Shown here piece after piece: positions 1 to 7,610 of a stretch of DNA of 11,131 nt; the stretch's first letter is position 1, and the number at the start of each line of letters is the position of its first letter. The translations under genes were made by a program, and so were the position numbers. Under the pieces are notes generated by a model that worked only from the letters and a program-made list of their open reading frames with translations, was not told the DNA's origin and searched no databases. The stretch is from an uncultured Bacteroides sp. (GTDB taxonomy: Bacteria; Bacteroidota; Bacteroidia; Bacteroidales; Bacteroidaceae): assembly GCA_934716785.1 (NCBI GenBank), contig CAKUYM010000124.1, forward strand, positions 1 through 11,131. The letters are read 5' to 3'.

Positions 1-751
1 TTAAATACACATTAATAGACTGGTATTTGCATGTGCTACGTACACGCAAGGAAACGCTTCAGCGACTGACAAACTATATGGTTGCGGATGTCTATTTCTC
101 CAAATCCACATTTGTGGACGGTGCACTTGAAATGGGGTTCCATGTAATCAGCCGGTTTAGGGATGACGCCTGTTTGCTGTATCTCGCCTCAGGACAGCCT
201 ACGGGTAAAAGAGGGAGGCCTAAGTTGTATGACGGTAAAATCGAGATGAAACACTTGGAAGAGGACAGGTTTGAAATAACCAACTTGGAGAAAGGGAAAG
301 GCGTGTTCTTTCGGCAGTAGTTCATTCACGTTCGTTGGACAGAAATATACTGCTGTGTATTTGGAAAAGTGAGGATAAGAAAGTACGTAAACTGTATTTC
401 TCAACTGATACCCAAATGAAGGCGATGGATGTATTGGATTTTTACAGGACACGCTTTCAAGTCGAATTTTGCTTTAGAGATAGTAAGCAATTCACCGGAC
501 TGACAAATTGCCAAAGCCGGGATATTGATAAGCTCCATTTTCATTTCAACGCTTCACTGACCAGCGTTAATCTGGCAAAAGTCAAAGCCCTGGAGAAAGG
601 GACAGTCTTATCAATGGCTTCGGTGAAAGTGCTATGCCACAATATTTTCCTCATGCAACGATTTATTTCCGTGTCTGGCATTGAACCGAATCCGGAAATA
701 AATCGAAAGCTATGGGAAGAGGGAATTAAATTTGCAACAATAGCGGCATAA
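1..751 (+). pseudogene. IS4-family transposase, 3' part, frameshifted
   Basis: This is the C-terminal part of a DDE transposase; the reading frame is open to the left window edge, so the gene began outside. Frame 1 (from base 3) reads through VADVYFSK, whose Asp at 87-89 fits the second catalytic acid, and through a GKRGRPKLYDGK segment to a stop at 318-320. The family signature continues in another frame: AVVHSRSLDRN, then YRTRFQVEFCFRDSK at 443-487. That is exactly the Y-(2)-R-(3)-E-(6)-K signature of IS4 transposases, with Glu at 464-466 as the third catalytic acid. The C-terminus, ending at a TAA at 749-751, looks complete. Losing one base near 300-302, for example a G from the run after AAA, explains the break. 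No canonical slippery heptamer is visible in the zero frame, so I call it a pseudogene rather than a programmed frameshift. The first catalytic Asp is outside the window. Confidence 0.85.
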
Positions 752-790
752 GTGTTAAGGAAATGTTTAACGAACTATTGATGAAAAAAA
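1..790 (+). mobile_element. Right-hand part of an IS4-family insertion sequence
   Basis: The transposase remnant implies an insertion sequence whose right end lies shortly after the transposase stop at 751. I cannot fix the terminal inverted repeat because the left end is outside the window. The end at about 790 is a guess: the sequence changes there to the (AT) tract and promoter region of the next operon. A short inverted repeat (GTTAA at 754-758 with TTAAC at 767-771) lies in this interval but is too weak to call the terminus. Confidence 0.5.
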
Positions 791-792
791 CA

Positions 793-812
793 ATATATAT
801 ATATATATATAT
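793..812. repeat. Perfect (AT)10 dinucleotide tract
   Basis: Twenty uninterrupted bases of alternating A and T lie between the transposase remnant and the candidate -7 element of the SusC operon. The tract covers the place where a Bacteroides -33 TTTG box would sit, about 19-20 bases before the -7 element. Tracts of this kind can change length by strand slippage; whether this one does is unknown. Confidence 0.95.
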
Positions 813-825
813 TCAAACAAATCTT

Positions 826-833
826 TATCTTTG
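826..833 (+). promoter_or_regulatory. Candidate -7 element of the SusC operon promoter
   Basis: TATCTTTG matches the Bacteroides housekeeping -7 consensus TAnnTTTG. No TTTG -33 box is found at the usual spacing; that position is occupied by the (AT)10 tract. This would fit an activator-dependent promoter, or one in which the AT tract acts as an upstream contact. If it is used, transcription would begin near 838-842 and leave a leader of about 130 bases before the SusC start. Confidence 0.5.
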
Positions 834-916
834 CACACAAAATTTGTTGCTTATTATAAATATAACCTAATTAACCAATGTAATACGATATGAAAAACAA
901 CTAATTCAGAACATGT

Positions 917-939
917 AATAAGTTCTGCAAGAACTTATT
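917..939 (+). promoter_or_regulatory. Perfect 10-bp hairpin in the operon leader
   Basis: The arms at 917-926 and 930-939 are perfectly complementary and enclose a three-base loop (GCA). The hairpin ends about 30 bases before the SusC start codon at 969. No T-run follows, so it is not a standard intrinsic terminator. It could be an RNA structure affecting translation or stability, or a dyad operator on DNA. A competing 6-bp pairing (CAGAAC at 907-912 with GTTCTG at 922-927) would use most of the same left arm. Confidence 0.6.
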
Positions 940-968
940 CAACCTTTACTTAATCTACAATAAACTAA

Positions 969-3900
969 ATGTTAAATCTAACAGAAAAAAGCATGAGACA
1001 ATTTCATTTTTTTTGTAAGCAACGGTATTTGATGTATACTGTTCTGTCATTGCTTCTTTGGCCGCTTTCTTCCTCTGCAGCAGAGGAATGGAAGGATGTA
1101 AAAGGAGAATCTACTACTAATATTGTTAAATCGACTCAACAGAAAAAGCAAAAGCGTGTTATTACCGGTGTAGTAAGGGAGGGCGATACCAATGAACCTA
1201 TTATTGGAGCTTCTGTTTGGCTAAAAAACAGTTCGGTAGGTGCTGTGACCGATATAGACGGTAAATATTCTATCACGATAGAAGGTGTAGGTGGAGTACT
1301 TGAATTCTCTTATATCGGTATGAAGAAACAGGAAATTGCAATCATAGACCAAAAGAGTATCAATGTCACTCTTCAACCCGATACTGAAGTATTGGACGAA
1401 GTTGTTGTTGTCGGATATGGCAGCCAGAAGAAAGAAAGTGTTGTTGGGGCTATCTCAACGTTAGACATCAAGAAACTGAAAGTTCCCGGAGCATCAATTT
1501 CAAATGTGTTGGCAGGTCAGTTATCCGGTGTTGTGGCTATGACCCGTTCGGGAGAGCCCGGCAAAAATAGTGCCGCGGATTTCTACATTCGTGGTGTATC
1601 TTCCTTTAAGGGAACTTCCACTCCGTTAGTACTGGTAGATGGCATCGAACGTGATCTTGATCTGGTAGATACAGACGATATCGCTTCATTCTCCATTCTG
1701 AAAGATGCTTCGGCCTCTGCCGTTTATGGTGTACGAGGTGCCAACGGAGTAATCTTGATTACTACTAAAAAGGGCGAAGAAGGTAAGCCGGCAATCAATG
1801 TACGCACAGAGTTTGGTTTTACCAGTCCTACCAAACGTCCGAAGATGCTCGACTCAGCAAGATGGGCGGAACTTTACAATGAAGCTTCTTCAACCAAGTA
1901 TTATTCGGACGAAGTCATGCAGAAATATAGAGAACATAGTGACCCCGATCTCTACCCAAATGTAGACTGGTTTGATGCTTTGTTCGACGATATGGCTGAA
2001 AATCAACGAGTAAATCTGAGTATCACCGGTGGTGGAGACATCGTGAAATATTATGTTTCAGGCTCCTTCTATAATGAAAGCTCTATCTACAAAAATGCAG
2101 GAAACATATATGGATACGATTCATCTATTAATTACAATAAATTCAACTTCCGTGCCAATATAGACCTCAACCTGACCAAAAGCACAGTGCTGAATGTCAA
2201 TCTGGCTAATATCTATGAAAAATCGTTCGGTCCCGGATTTGGTGACAACGATAACGACATTTGGGGATATACGTTCAATGCTTCCCCTAACGCATTCCCG
2301 ATAGAATATTCTGATGGAAAACTTTCAGGACCTTCTACCGATTCCGGTTTCAACCCATGGAATATGCTGGTTCACTCCGGATACCGTGAGCAGTTCTGGA
2401 ACTCGGCACAAGCACTTGTCGGCGTTACGCAAGATATCGGTAAACTTTGGAAACCGTTGGAGGGATTAACTGCCAACTTGAAGTTCTCATGGGATGCGTG
2501 GAACACTACATTGCAACGCCGTTCCAAAACGCCGACTTTCTATCATGCCCGTGGGAGAGATGACCAAGGCAATCTGATTTATGACGATAATAATGGTGAC
2601 GGTGAATGGGATCCCGTACATACCGGAAGTGAGTCTTTGGGATTCGCAATCGGACGTAGCGGAACGATGACACGTTATTTGGAAGGCTCATTGAACTACA
2701 ACCGTTTGTTTGCTGAAAAACATCGTGTAGGCGCATTGTTACTATACAATCAGAAAATACATACTAACACACAGGCCGGTAGCGGAGACGCTGCTCTTCC
2801 TTATAAAAACCAAGGTTTGGCAGGACGTGTTACTTATGCATTCAGAGATACATATTTTGCTGAAGTAAATGTCGGTTATAATGGTTCCGAAAACTTTGCG
2901 CGCGGACATCGTTTTGGCTTCTTCCCTGCAGCGGCTATCGGTTGGATGGTGTCTAACGAAAAATGGTTCGAACCTATAACTAAAACTGTTGATATGTTGA
3001 AGTTAAAAGCTTCATACGGTAAAGTCGGTAATGATGATATCGGCGGACAGAGAAGATGGGTGTATGAATCTTCTATTGCAACAGGAGGAAGCTGGCAATA
3101 CGGTCAAAGTGCCGATCAAGGAGGTAGCGGTATTCGCATTGGTGAGGTTGAAAACCTGAACGCATCTTGGGAAGAAGCATTGAAGTTGAATGTCGGTATC
3201 GAGTTCTCTTTATTTAATAAGGTTAAAGTACAGGCCGATTACTTCCGTGAAGAACGTACCGGAATCTTCCTGCAACGTGCCGGATTACCTGCTATTGTAG
3301 GTATTTCTACAATTCCTTATGTAAATATCGGTGAAACACTAAATCAGGGTTTCGATAGTAATATCGAATACTCACAGAAGATCGGTAATGTTTATGTAAC
3401 GGCAAGAGGTAACTTTACATATAATCGTAATAAATTGAAGAACAACGATGAACCTGATTGGGAATATAAATACCAAAATAGAATAGGCAAACCTTTTGGT
3501 TCTGGTGGCTCTATGCAACCTTTCGGACTTGTGGCCTTAGGACTATTCAAGAGTCAGGAAGAAATCGACAACAGTCCTGTACAAAGCTTCGGAGAATACC
3601 GTGTAGGTGATATAAAATATCAAGATATCAATGGTGACGGAGTTATCAACTCTCAAGACCAAATCGCTATCGGGTATACTAATTTACCAGAAATCATGTA
3701 TGGTTTCGGCGCTACGGCACAATGGAAAAACTGGGACTTCAATGTATTCTTCCAAGGAGCGGCTCGCACGAGTTTCTTCTTAAGCGGATCGTCTGTTAAG
3801 AGCCTTTTCTCTTCAGGAAACTTGGAACGTTCTGCTGTGAACGAGAATATATACAACAATGTATGGATGTCCACTAATACCCCCGAACAGAATGCAAATG

Positions 3901-4202
3901 TACTCTACCCGCGTCTCAGCAACGGTAGCGGTGGTGCCGGAGCCTCTAACAACACTCAAACTTCCACATGGTGGCAACGCAATGGTTCTTTCATACGATT
4001 GAAGAATATGGAGATTGGCTACACACTTCCCAAATCGTTGACAAGCAAAACATTCATTAAGTCATTCCGTTTTTATCTATCGGGAAGTAACCTGCTCACA
4101 TTTGCCCCATTCAATATGTGGGATCCAGAAAAAGGCGGGGGAGAAGGTTCCGGATATCCCTTGAATCGAGTGATCACTATCGGCTTTAATGCTAATTTCT
4201 AA
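969..4202 (+). CDS. SusC-like TonB-dependent outer-membrane transporter
   Basis: This is a 1077-residue SusC/RagA-family protein that imports ligands across the outer membrane using TonB energy, paired with the SusD protein encoded next. The first 38 residues form a signal peptide (hydrophobic core around 21-33, likely cleavage after SSSAA at 38). A carboxypeptidase-regulatory-like beta-sandwich spans roughly 62-137. The SusC hallmark DEVVVVGYG is at 143-151, followed by the plug (about 152-268, including VLVDGIERD and a RGANGVILITTKKG segment) and the beta-barrel (about 272-1077), which ends in the aromatic FNANF typical of outer-membrane barrels. There is no STN domain between the signal peptide and the sandwich, so classical ECF-sigma/anti-sigma signalling through this protein is unlikely. 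Calcium-type loops DxNxDGxxD occur at 540-548 and DxNxDGxxxxxD at 886-897. A second possible start, Met9 at base 993, has a purine-rich stretch before it and gives a more usual signal peptide. The substrate is inferred only from context. Confidence 0.95.
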   Translation: MLNLTEKSMRQFHFFCKQRYLMYTVLSLLLWPLSSSAAEEWKDVKGESTTNIVKSTQQKKQKRVITGVVREGDTNEPIIGASVWLKNSSVGAVTDIDGKYSITIEGVGGVLEFSYIGMKKQEIAIIDQKSINVTLQPDTEVLDEVVVVGYGSQKKESVVGAISTLDIKKLKVPGASISNVLAGQLSGVVAMTRSGEPGKNSAADFYIRGVSSFKGTSTPLVLVDGIERDLDLVDTDDIASFSILKDASASAVYGVRGANGVILITTKKGEEGKPAINVRTEFGFTSPTKRPKMLDSARWAELYNEASSTKYYSDEVMQKYREHSDPDLYPNVDWFDALFDDMAENQRVNLSITGGGDIVKYYVSGSFYNESSIYKNAGNIYGYDSSINYNKFNFRANIDLNLTKSTVLNVNLANIYEKSFGPGFGDNDNDIWGYTFNASPNAFPIEYSDGKLSGPSTDSGFNPWNMLVHSGYREQFWNSAQALVGVTQDIGKLWKPLEGLTANLKFSWDAWNTTLQRRSKTPTFYHARGRDDQGNLIYDDNNGDGEWDPVHTGSESLGFAIGRSGTMTRYLEGSLNYNRLFAEKHRVGALLLYNQKIHTNTQAGSGDAALPYKNQGLAGRVTYAFRDTYFAEVNVGYNGSENFARGHRFGFFPAAAIGWMVSNEKWFEPITKTVDMLKLKASYGKVGNDDIGGQRRWVYESSIATGGSWQYGQSADQGGSGIRIGEVENLNASWEEALKLNVGIEFSLFNKVKVQADYFREERTGIFLQRAGLPAIVGISTIPYVNIGETLNQGFDSNIEYSQKIGNVYVTARGNFTYNRNKLKNNDEPDWEYKYQNRIGKPFGSGGSMQPFGLVALGLFKSQEEIDNSPVQSFGEYRVGDIKYQDINGDGVINSQDQIAIGYTNLPEIMYGFGATAQWKNWDFNVFFQGAARTSFFLSGSSVKSLFSSGNLERSAVNENIYNNVWMSTNTPEQNANVLYPRLSNGSGGAGASNNTQTSTWWQRNGSFIRLKNMEIGYTLPKSLTSKTFIKSFRFYLSGSNLLTFAPFNMWDPEKGGGEGSGYPLNRVITIGFNANF

Positions 4203-4222
4203 ATCTTATAACTGTATAATTT

Positions 4223-6136
4223 ATGAAACTTCAAATAAAATCACTTTATCTGTTATGCTTCGCTACCGGTGCGATATTTTTATCTTCATGTGAAGATTTC
4301 CTCGACAGGCAGGAAGATGAAAAACTGACTTTCGAGAAAATCTGGGAATCAAGAAATACGGTTAAGCAGTATTGGCTCAATGCCATGTCATTTCTTCCTA
4401 ACTACAATGGAGGATTCATTGGAGATAATGAACCCTATTTGGGAGCATCGGACGAATGTACCATTACTTATGACCGTGGTTACCGTTCTATGAACTTCGG
4501 ATCATGGAATGCCTCAAATGTACCTTATTACAAAATGGACAACTACTATAAAGGTATCCGTGAATGTAATATTTTCATGCAGAATGTATATAAATGCTCA
4601 GACCCTCTGGCTACACAGGAACAGCTTGACGAATGGTATTGGCAAGCACGCTTTGCCCGTGCCTACTACTATTTTAGTATGATGTGCGACTATGGACCTA
4701 TTTTCCTGATTGGAGATGAACTGCTAGATTTTACAGCTTCTACGGAAGAATTATATCGTCCTCGTAACACATGGGAAGAGTGCGTGAATTATGTAGTCAG
4801 CGAACTTACCACATGTGCTGAAAGTAGTGCCGTACCTGTTCAGAAAGGGTTGTCTACCAGTAAATATGGTTTAGCGACAAAAGGGACCTGTTATGCTGTC
4901 ATTTCACGTCTGAAGCTTTACTCGGCACGCAACTTGTTTAACGGTAATGCCCTATATCGTACGGTAAAGAACCCGGTAACAGACAAATTCCCAGAACTTT
5001 CAGGAGTGGATCTTTTCCCGCAAACATACGATGCCAATAAATGGTTGGAAGCAGCAAAGGCTGCTAAAGTCTTGTTGGACGATACTGATTACAAACTTTA
5101 TCGTGCAGGTAATGGTGATCCATATGAAGATTATTATGGTATAACCCATGTGAACTGGAATAGTGAATTGATCTGGACAGACCGTTACAATAGCGGCTTT
5201 GCTTGGGGAGTAGGTACAGTTCCCACCGGAGTATCCGGCACTGCATACGGTGGCGTAGGTCCTACACAGCAACAGGTGGATGCTTATGCGATGAACAACG
5301 GGCGATATCCTATTATAGGTTATGAGACATCAGGCGATCCGATAGTAGACAATGCTTCAGGATACAGCAAAGAAGAAGAATTACAAAAATCAACTTGGGA
5401 ATATCCGGCAAAAGGATGGAGTAAATTTGGCAACTACAATATCACTGCCCCTAACATGTATAAAGATCGTGAACCTCGTTTTTATATTACAGTTTTCTTC
5501 GGAGGTAATTATTGGCTGCATGGTGGTACCAGCACAATGATCTCTTTTGCCAAAGGAGGTAATGGAAACAAGAGCCACGACTATCCTAAGAGTGGTTACC
5601 TGTGCAATCGTTTTTATGACCATACACTGAACTCCGGTGATGGACAATGGGGTAATCTGACATTCCCGGTATTCCGTCTCGGAGAGATGTATCTGAACTT
5701 CATCGAATCTGTTCTGGAATGCAAGAAGAGGAATGTTGCTTTGCCGACAGGATATGAAGAATTGGCAATGGAAAAGTGGGCGGATTTGCGCGACCGTGCG
5801 GGACTGACTCCGATTACAACTGTATATCCTAATGCTTCCGTGGACGAACTGATTGAACTTTGCCGTAAAGAACGTCGTGTGGAACTAGCATTTGAAAGAC
5901 ATCGCTTTTTCGACACACGTACTTGGATGATTGCGGAGCAAACAGATAATGGTCCGATGTATGGCATGGATGCAACTTGTCCGCTGGAAGGAAATGATAC
6001 GAAAGTAACTCCTGACGGATTTTGGAAAAGAACCATATTTGAAACACGCGTATTTAAATCCAACCACTATCTCTATCCGTTCTCTCAGCGTGAATTGGAT
6101 CGTAATAAGTTGCTGACTAGAAACTATGGATGGTAG
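4223..6136 (+). CDS. SusD-like nutrient-binding lipoprotein
   Basis: This is a 637-residue SusD/RagB-family surface lipoprotein that caps the SusC barrel and captures the ligand. The signal peptide ends in the lipobox LSSC with Cys23, followed by Glu-Asp. Acidic residues right after the cysteine are a known surface-export feature of Bacteroidetes lipoproteins. Family landmarks are the TPR-type helix ARFARAYYYFSMMCDYGP beginning at residue 142 and the C-terminal CRKERRVELAFERHRFFDTRTW segment from 547, preceded by ADLRDRAG. The protein ends at NYGW just after YPFSQRELDRNKLLTRN, the usual SusD ending. Its length is on the long side for the family. The start lies 20 bases after the SusC stop, so the two are surely co-transcribed. 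Ligand specificity cannot be read from the sequence; the M60 and CBM32 neighbours suggest host O-glycans or glycopeptides. Confidence 0.95.
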   Translation: MKLQIKSLYLLCFATGAIFLSSCEDFLDRQEDEKLTFEKIWESRNTVKQYWLNAMSFLPNYNGGFIGDNEPYLGASDECTITYDRGYRSMNFGSWNASNVPYYKMDNYYKGIRECNIFMQNVYKCSDPLATQEQLDEWYWQARFARAYYYFSMMCDYGPIFLIGDELLDFTASTEELYRPRNTWEECVNYVVSELTTCAESSAVPVQKGLSTSKYGLATKGTCYAVISRLKLYSARNLFNGNALYRTVKNPVTDKFPELSGVDLFPQTYDANKWLEAAKAAKVLLDDTDYKLYRAGNGDPYEDYYGITHVNWNSELIWTDRYNSGFAWGVGTVPTGVSGTAYGGVGPTQQQVDAYAMNNGRYPIIGYETSGDPIVDNASGYSKEEELQKSTWEYPAKGWSKFGNYNITAPNMYKDREPRFYITVFFGGNYWLHGGTSTMISFAKGGNGNKSHDYPKSGYLCNRFYDHTLNSGDGQWGNLTFPVFRLGEMYLNFIESVLECKKRNVALPTGYEELAMEKWADLRDRAGLTPITTVYPNASVDELIELCRKERRVELAFERHRFFDTRTWMIAEQTDNGPMYGMDATCPLEGNDTKVTPDGFWKRTIFETRVFKSNHYLYPFSQRELDRNKLLTRNYGW

Positions 6137-6182
6137 TGAAAAATACAAATAAAACCACTTTATTAATAAAAAGAAAATATTT

Positions 6183-7535
6183 ATGAGAAAAAATATATTA
6201 TTAGTGTCGCTCGTATCTGCCTTTCTTTTAACGCAGACTGCGTGCGAAGATGGCAAGGATGAATTTCTGGATGATTTCAGTACCATACTATATTTCAGAA
6301 ATAGTGGCGAAATACCTGTTAGTGTATATAACACAGGGGAAGACACCAACTATCAGGTTGTAATAAACAAGGGAGGCTCAGAACTGAATGCAGTGACGGA
6401 AGTAAGCATAAGGACGATGGATGCTGCTGCATTGGCCATATATAATGCAGAACAGGGAGTAAAATACAAAGCCATTCCCCCCACTTGCTATGAACTGAAT
6501 GGCGATAGAAAATTTACTTTTGCTGCAGAGGAACTGTATAAGACTATGGATATTACTCTGAAAACGGAACTTATTGACGAACTTCCCGTCTTGAATGCCG
6601 GTGAGGAGTATGTGTTGCCATTGCAATTAGAAAGTTCACAGGACTCTATCAATTCAAAATTAGGAAAGGTTTTTATCAAGCCTGTTGTACAAACCCCGAC
6701 AGTTTTCTTTTCAAAGAGCGGCTATACTCAGAACTTTTTCTCGGACAACGGTCCTATTAAAATGAATTTCACTTTACCGGTGGAAATCCCTATTCCAAGC
6801 AAATGGGACTTCTCTTGTAAATTAACTGTCGATTCGGAATTGTTAGACGAGTATAATGCTGCAAACGACTGTGATTATGCGATGTTACCTACTACAGCTT
6901 ACACGTTGGGAACAACAGTCAACTTTACCAATGATATGGAAAGCGTAAAAGAGGCGAACATTGAAGTAGACCGTACCAATTTGAGCTATGGTAATTATGT
7001 GCTTCCAATTTGTTTGTCTTCATGTACCAAGCCACAATTTGTTATTGACACAGAAAGAAACACATCGTTATATGCTATCTCTTATGTACCTGATGCGAGC
7101 AAATTAACCAAAGTCGACCTGAAAGAAAATATGATTAGTATTTTCCCGGATCCGACCAATGAAGGTTCTATCGCTGAAATGCTCGACGGAAAAGAAGATA
7201 CGTATTACCATAGTAACTGGAGCGGAGTAGCACCAATGCCTCACTGGATTCAAATAGCCCTGCCGAAAGAATCTACAGCAGTATCAATAGGGTATCAGGT
7301 ACGCCATAACAACAATAATGGCGCTCCTTTGCAGTATACTCTTTTCGGTAGTCAGGACGGCACTACTTTCAGTAAAATAACTACGGTTACCGAAAATCTA
7401 CCAACGGCGACAAGAGCAAAATATACCTCACCGGTATTCGTTGGCAAGCCATTTAAATATTTACGGATACAAGTAGATAAAACGGCAGTAGGAAACAGTT
7501 TTGCATTTGCAGAGTTCTGGATGAGCACAGACTGA
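6183..7535 (+). CDS. DUF1735 and F5/8 type C (CBM32-like) surface lipoprotein
   Basis: This is a 450-residue lipoprotein with a short signal peptide and Cys21 (TQTAC), followed by EDGKDE, an acidic surface-export-like tail. Residues about 33-160 form a DUF1735 domain (EIPVSVYNTGED, then YNAEQGVKYKAIPPTCYEL). Residues about 165-300 repeat the same architecture (LPVEIPIPSKWDF, then YNAANDCDYAMLPTTAYTL), so this is probably a tandem pair. Residues about 304-449 form a discoidin-like F5/8 type C domain: a LDGKEDTYYHSNWSG start, PHWIQIALP, YTLFGSQDGTTF and FKYLRIQVDK. F5/8 domains in such loci often act as CBM32 glycan binders. The protein has no catalytic motif and occupies the place of the surface glycan-binding protein of SusCD loci. 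I infer that it helps hold glycoprotein at the surface. The gap before it is 46 A/T-rich bases with only a weak 6-bp hairpin. Confidence 0.88.
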   Translation: MRKNILLVSLVSAFLLTQTACEDGKDEFLDDFSTILYFRNSGEIPVSVYNTGEDTNYQVVINKGGSELNAVTEVSIRTMDAAALAIYNAEQGVKYKAIPPTCYELNGDRKFTFAAEELYKTMDITLKTELIDELPVLNAGEEYVLPLQLESSQDSINSKLGKVFIKPVVQTPTVFFSKSGYTQNFFSDNGPIKMNFTLPVEIPIPSKWDFSCKLTVDSELLDEYNAANDCDYAMLPTTAYTLGTTVNFTNDMESVKEANIEVDRTNLSYGNYVLPICLSSCTKPQFVIDTERNTSLYAISYVPDASKLTKVDLKENMISIFPDPTNEGSIAEMLDGKEDTYYHSNWSGVAPMPHWIQIALPKESTAVSIGYQVRHNNNNGAPLQYTLFGSQDGTTFSKITTVTENLPTATRAKYTSPVFVGKPFKYLRIQVDKTAVGNSFAFAEFWMSTD

Positions 7536-7557
7536 TTTTTCTCCTAAGTAATATTTC

Positions 7558-7591
7558 AATGAGAGAGAGAATATTTTCTCTCTCTTTCATT
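7558..7591 (+). promoter_or_regulatory. 14-bp hairpin between the DUF1735 gene and the M60 gene
   Basis: The left arm 7558-7571 pairs with 7576-7591 through alternating AG/CT repeats, closing a four-base loop (TATT). Two Ts at 7586-7587 form a bulge. No T-tract follows directly, so efficient termination is uncertain; it may instead be a processing or stability element that sets the amount of peptidase mRNA relative to the upstream genes. Confidence 0.6.
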
Positions 7592-7598
7592 AACTTTG
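7591..7598 (+). promoter_or_regulatory. Weak candidate -7 element before the M60 gene
   Basis: TAACTTTG fits TAnnTTTG exactly and starts at the last base of the hairpin. There is no TTTG about 19 bases upstream. It overlaps a TTG that could otherwise be taken as a start codon. If it is a promoter, the mRNA would begin almost at the ATG at 7611, which would favour the ATG at 7626. The match may be chance in A/T-rich DNA. Confidence 0.25.
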
Positions 7599-7610
7599 AA
7601 TAATCTTTTG

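Noticed and set aside
290..302. Programmed -1 frameshift site in the transposase (A/G-rich run)
   Set aside because: The zero-frame codons AAA GGG AAA GGC do not form an X-XXY-YYZ slippery heptamer, and IS4 transposases are normally read from one frame.
754..771. Short inverted repeat as the terminal repeat of the insertion sequence
   Set aside because: Only five base pairs match, and the left end is outside the window, so no terminal repeat can be assigned.
6159..6170. 12-base perfect palindrome and a 6-bp hairpin in the gap between the SusD and DUF1735 genes
   Set aside because: It is made only of A and T in an A/T-rich gap, has no loop of note and is easily explained by chance.
5614..6349. 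Minus-strand open frames of 149-154 codons across the end of the SusD gene and the start of the next gene
   Set aside because: They lie opposite clearly coding, family-conserved sequence and show no recognisable product; they are shadows of the sense genes.
7596..7610. TTG at 7596 as start of the M60 gene
   Set aside because: It lies inside a promoter-like octamer, has no ribosome-binding signal, and two in-frame ATGs follow within 30 bases that give a standard lipoprotein signal.
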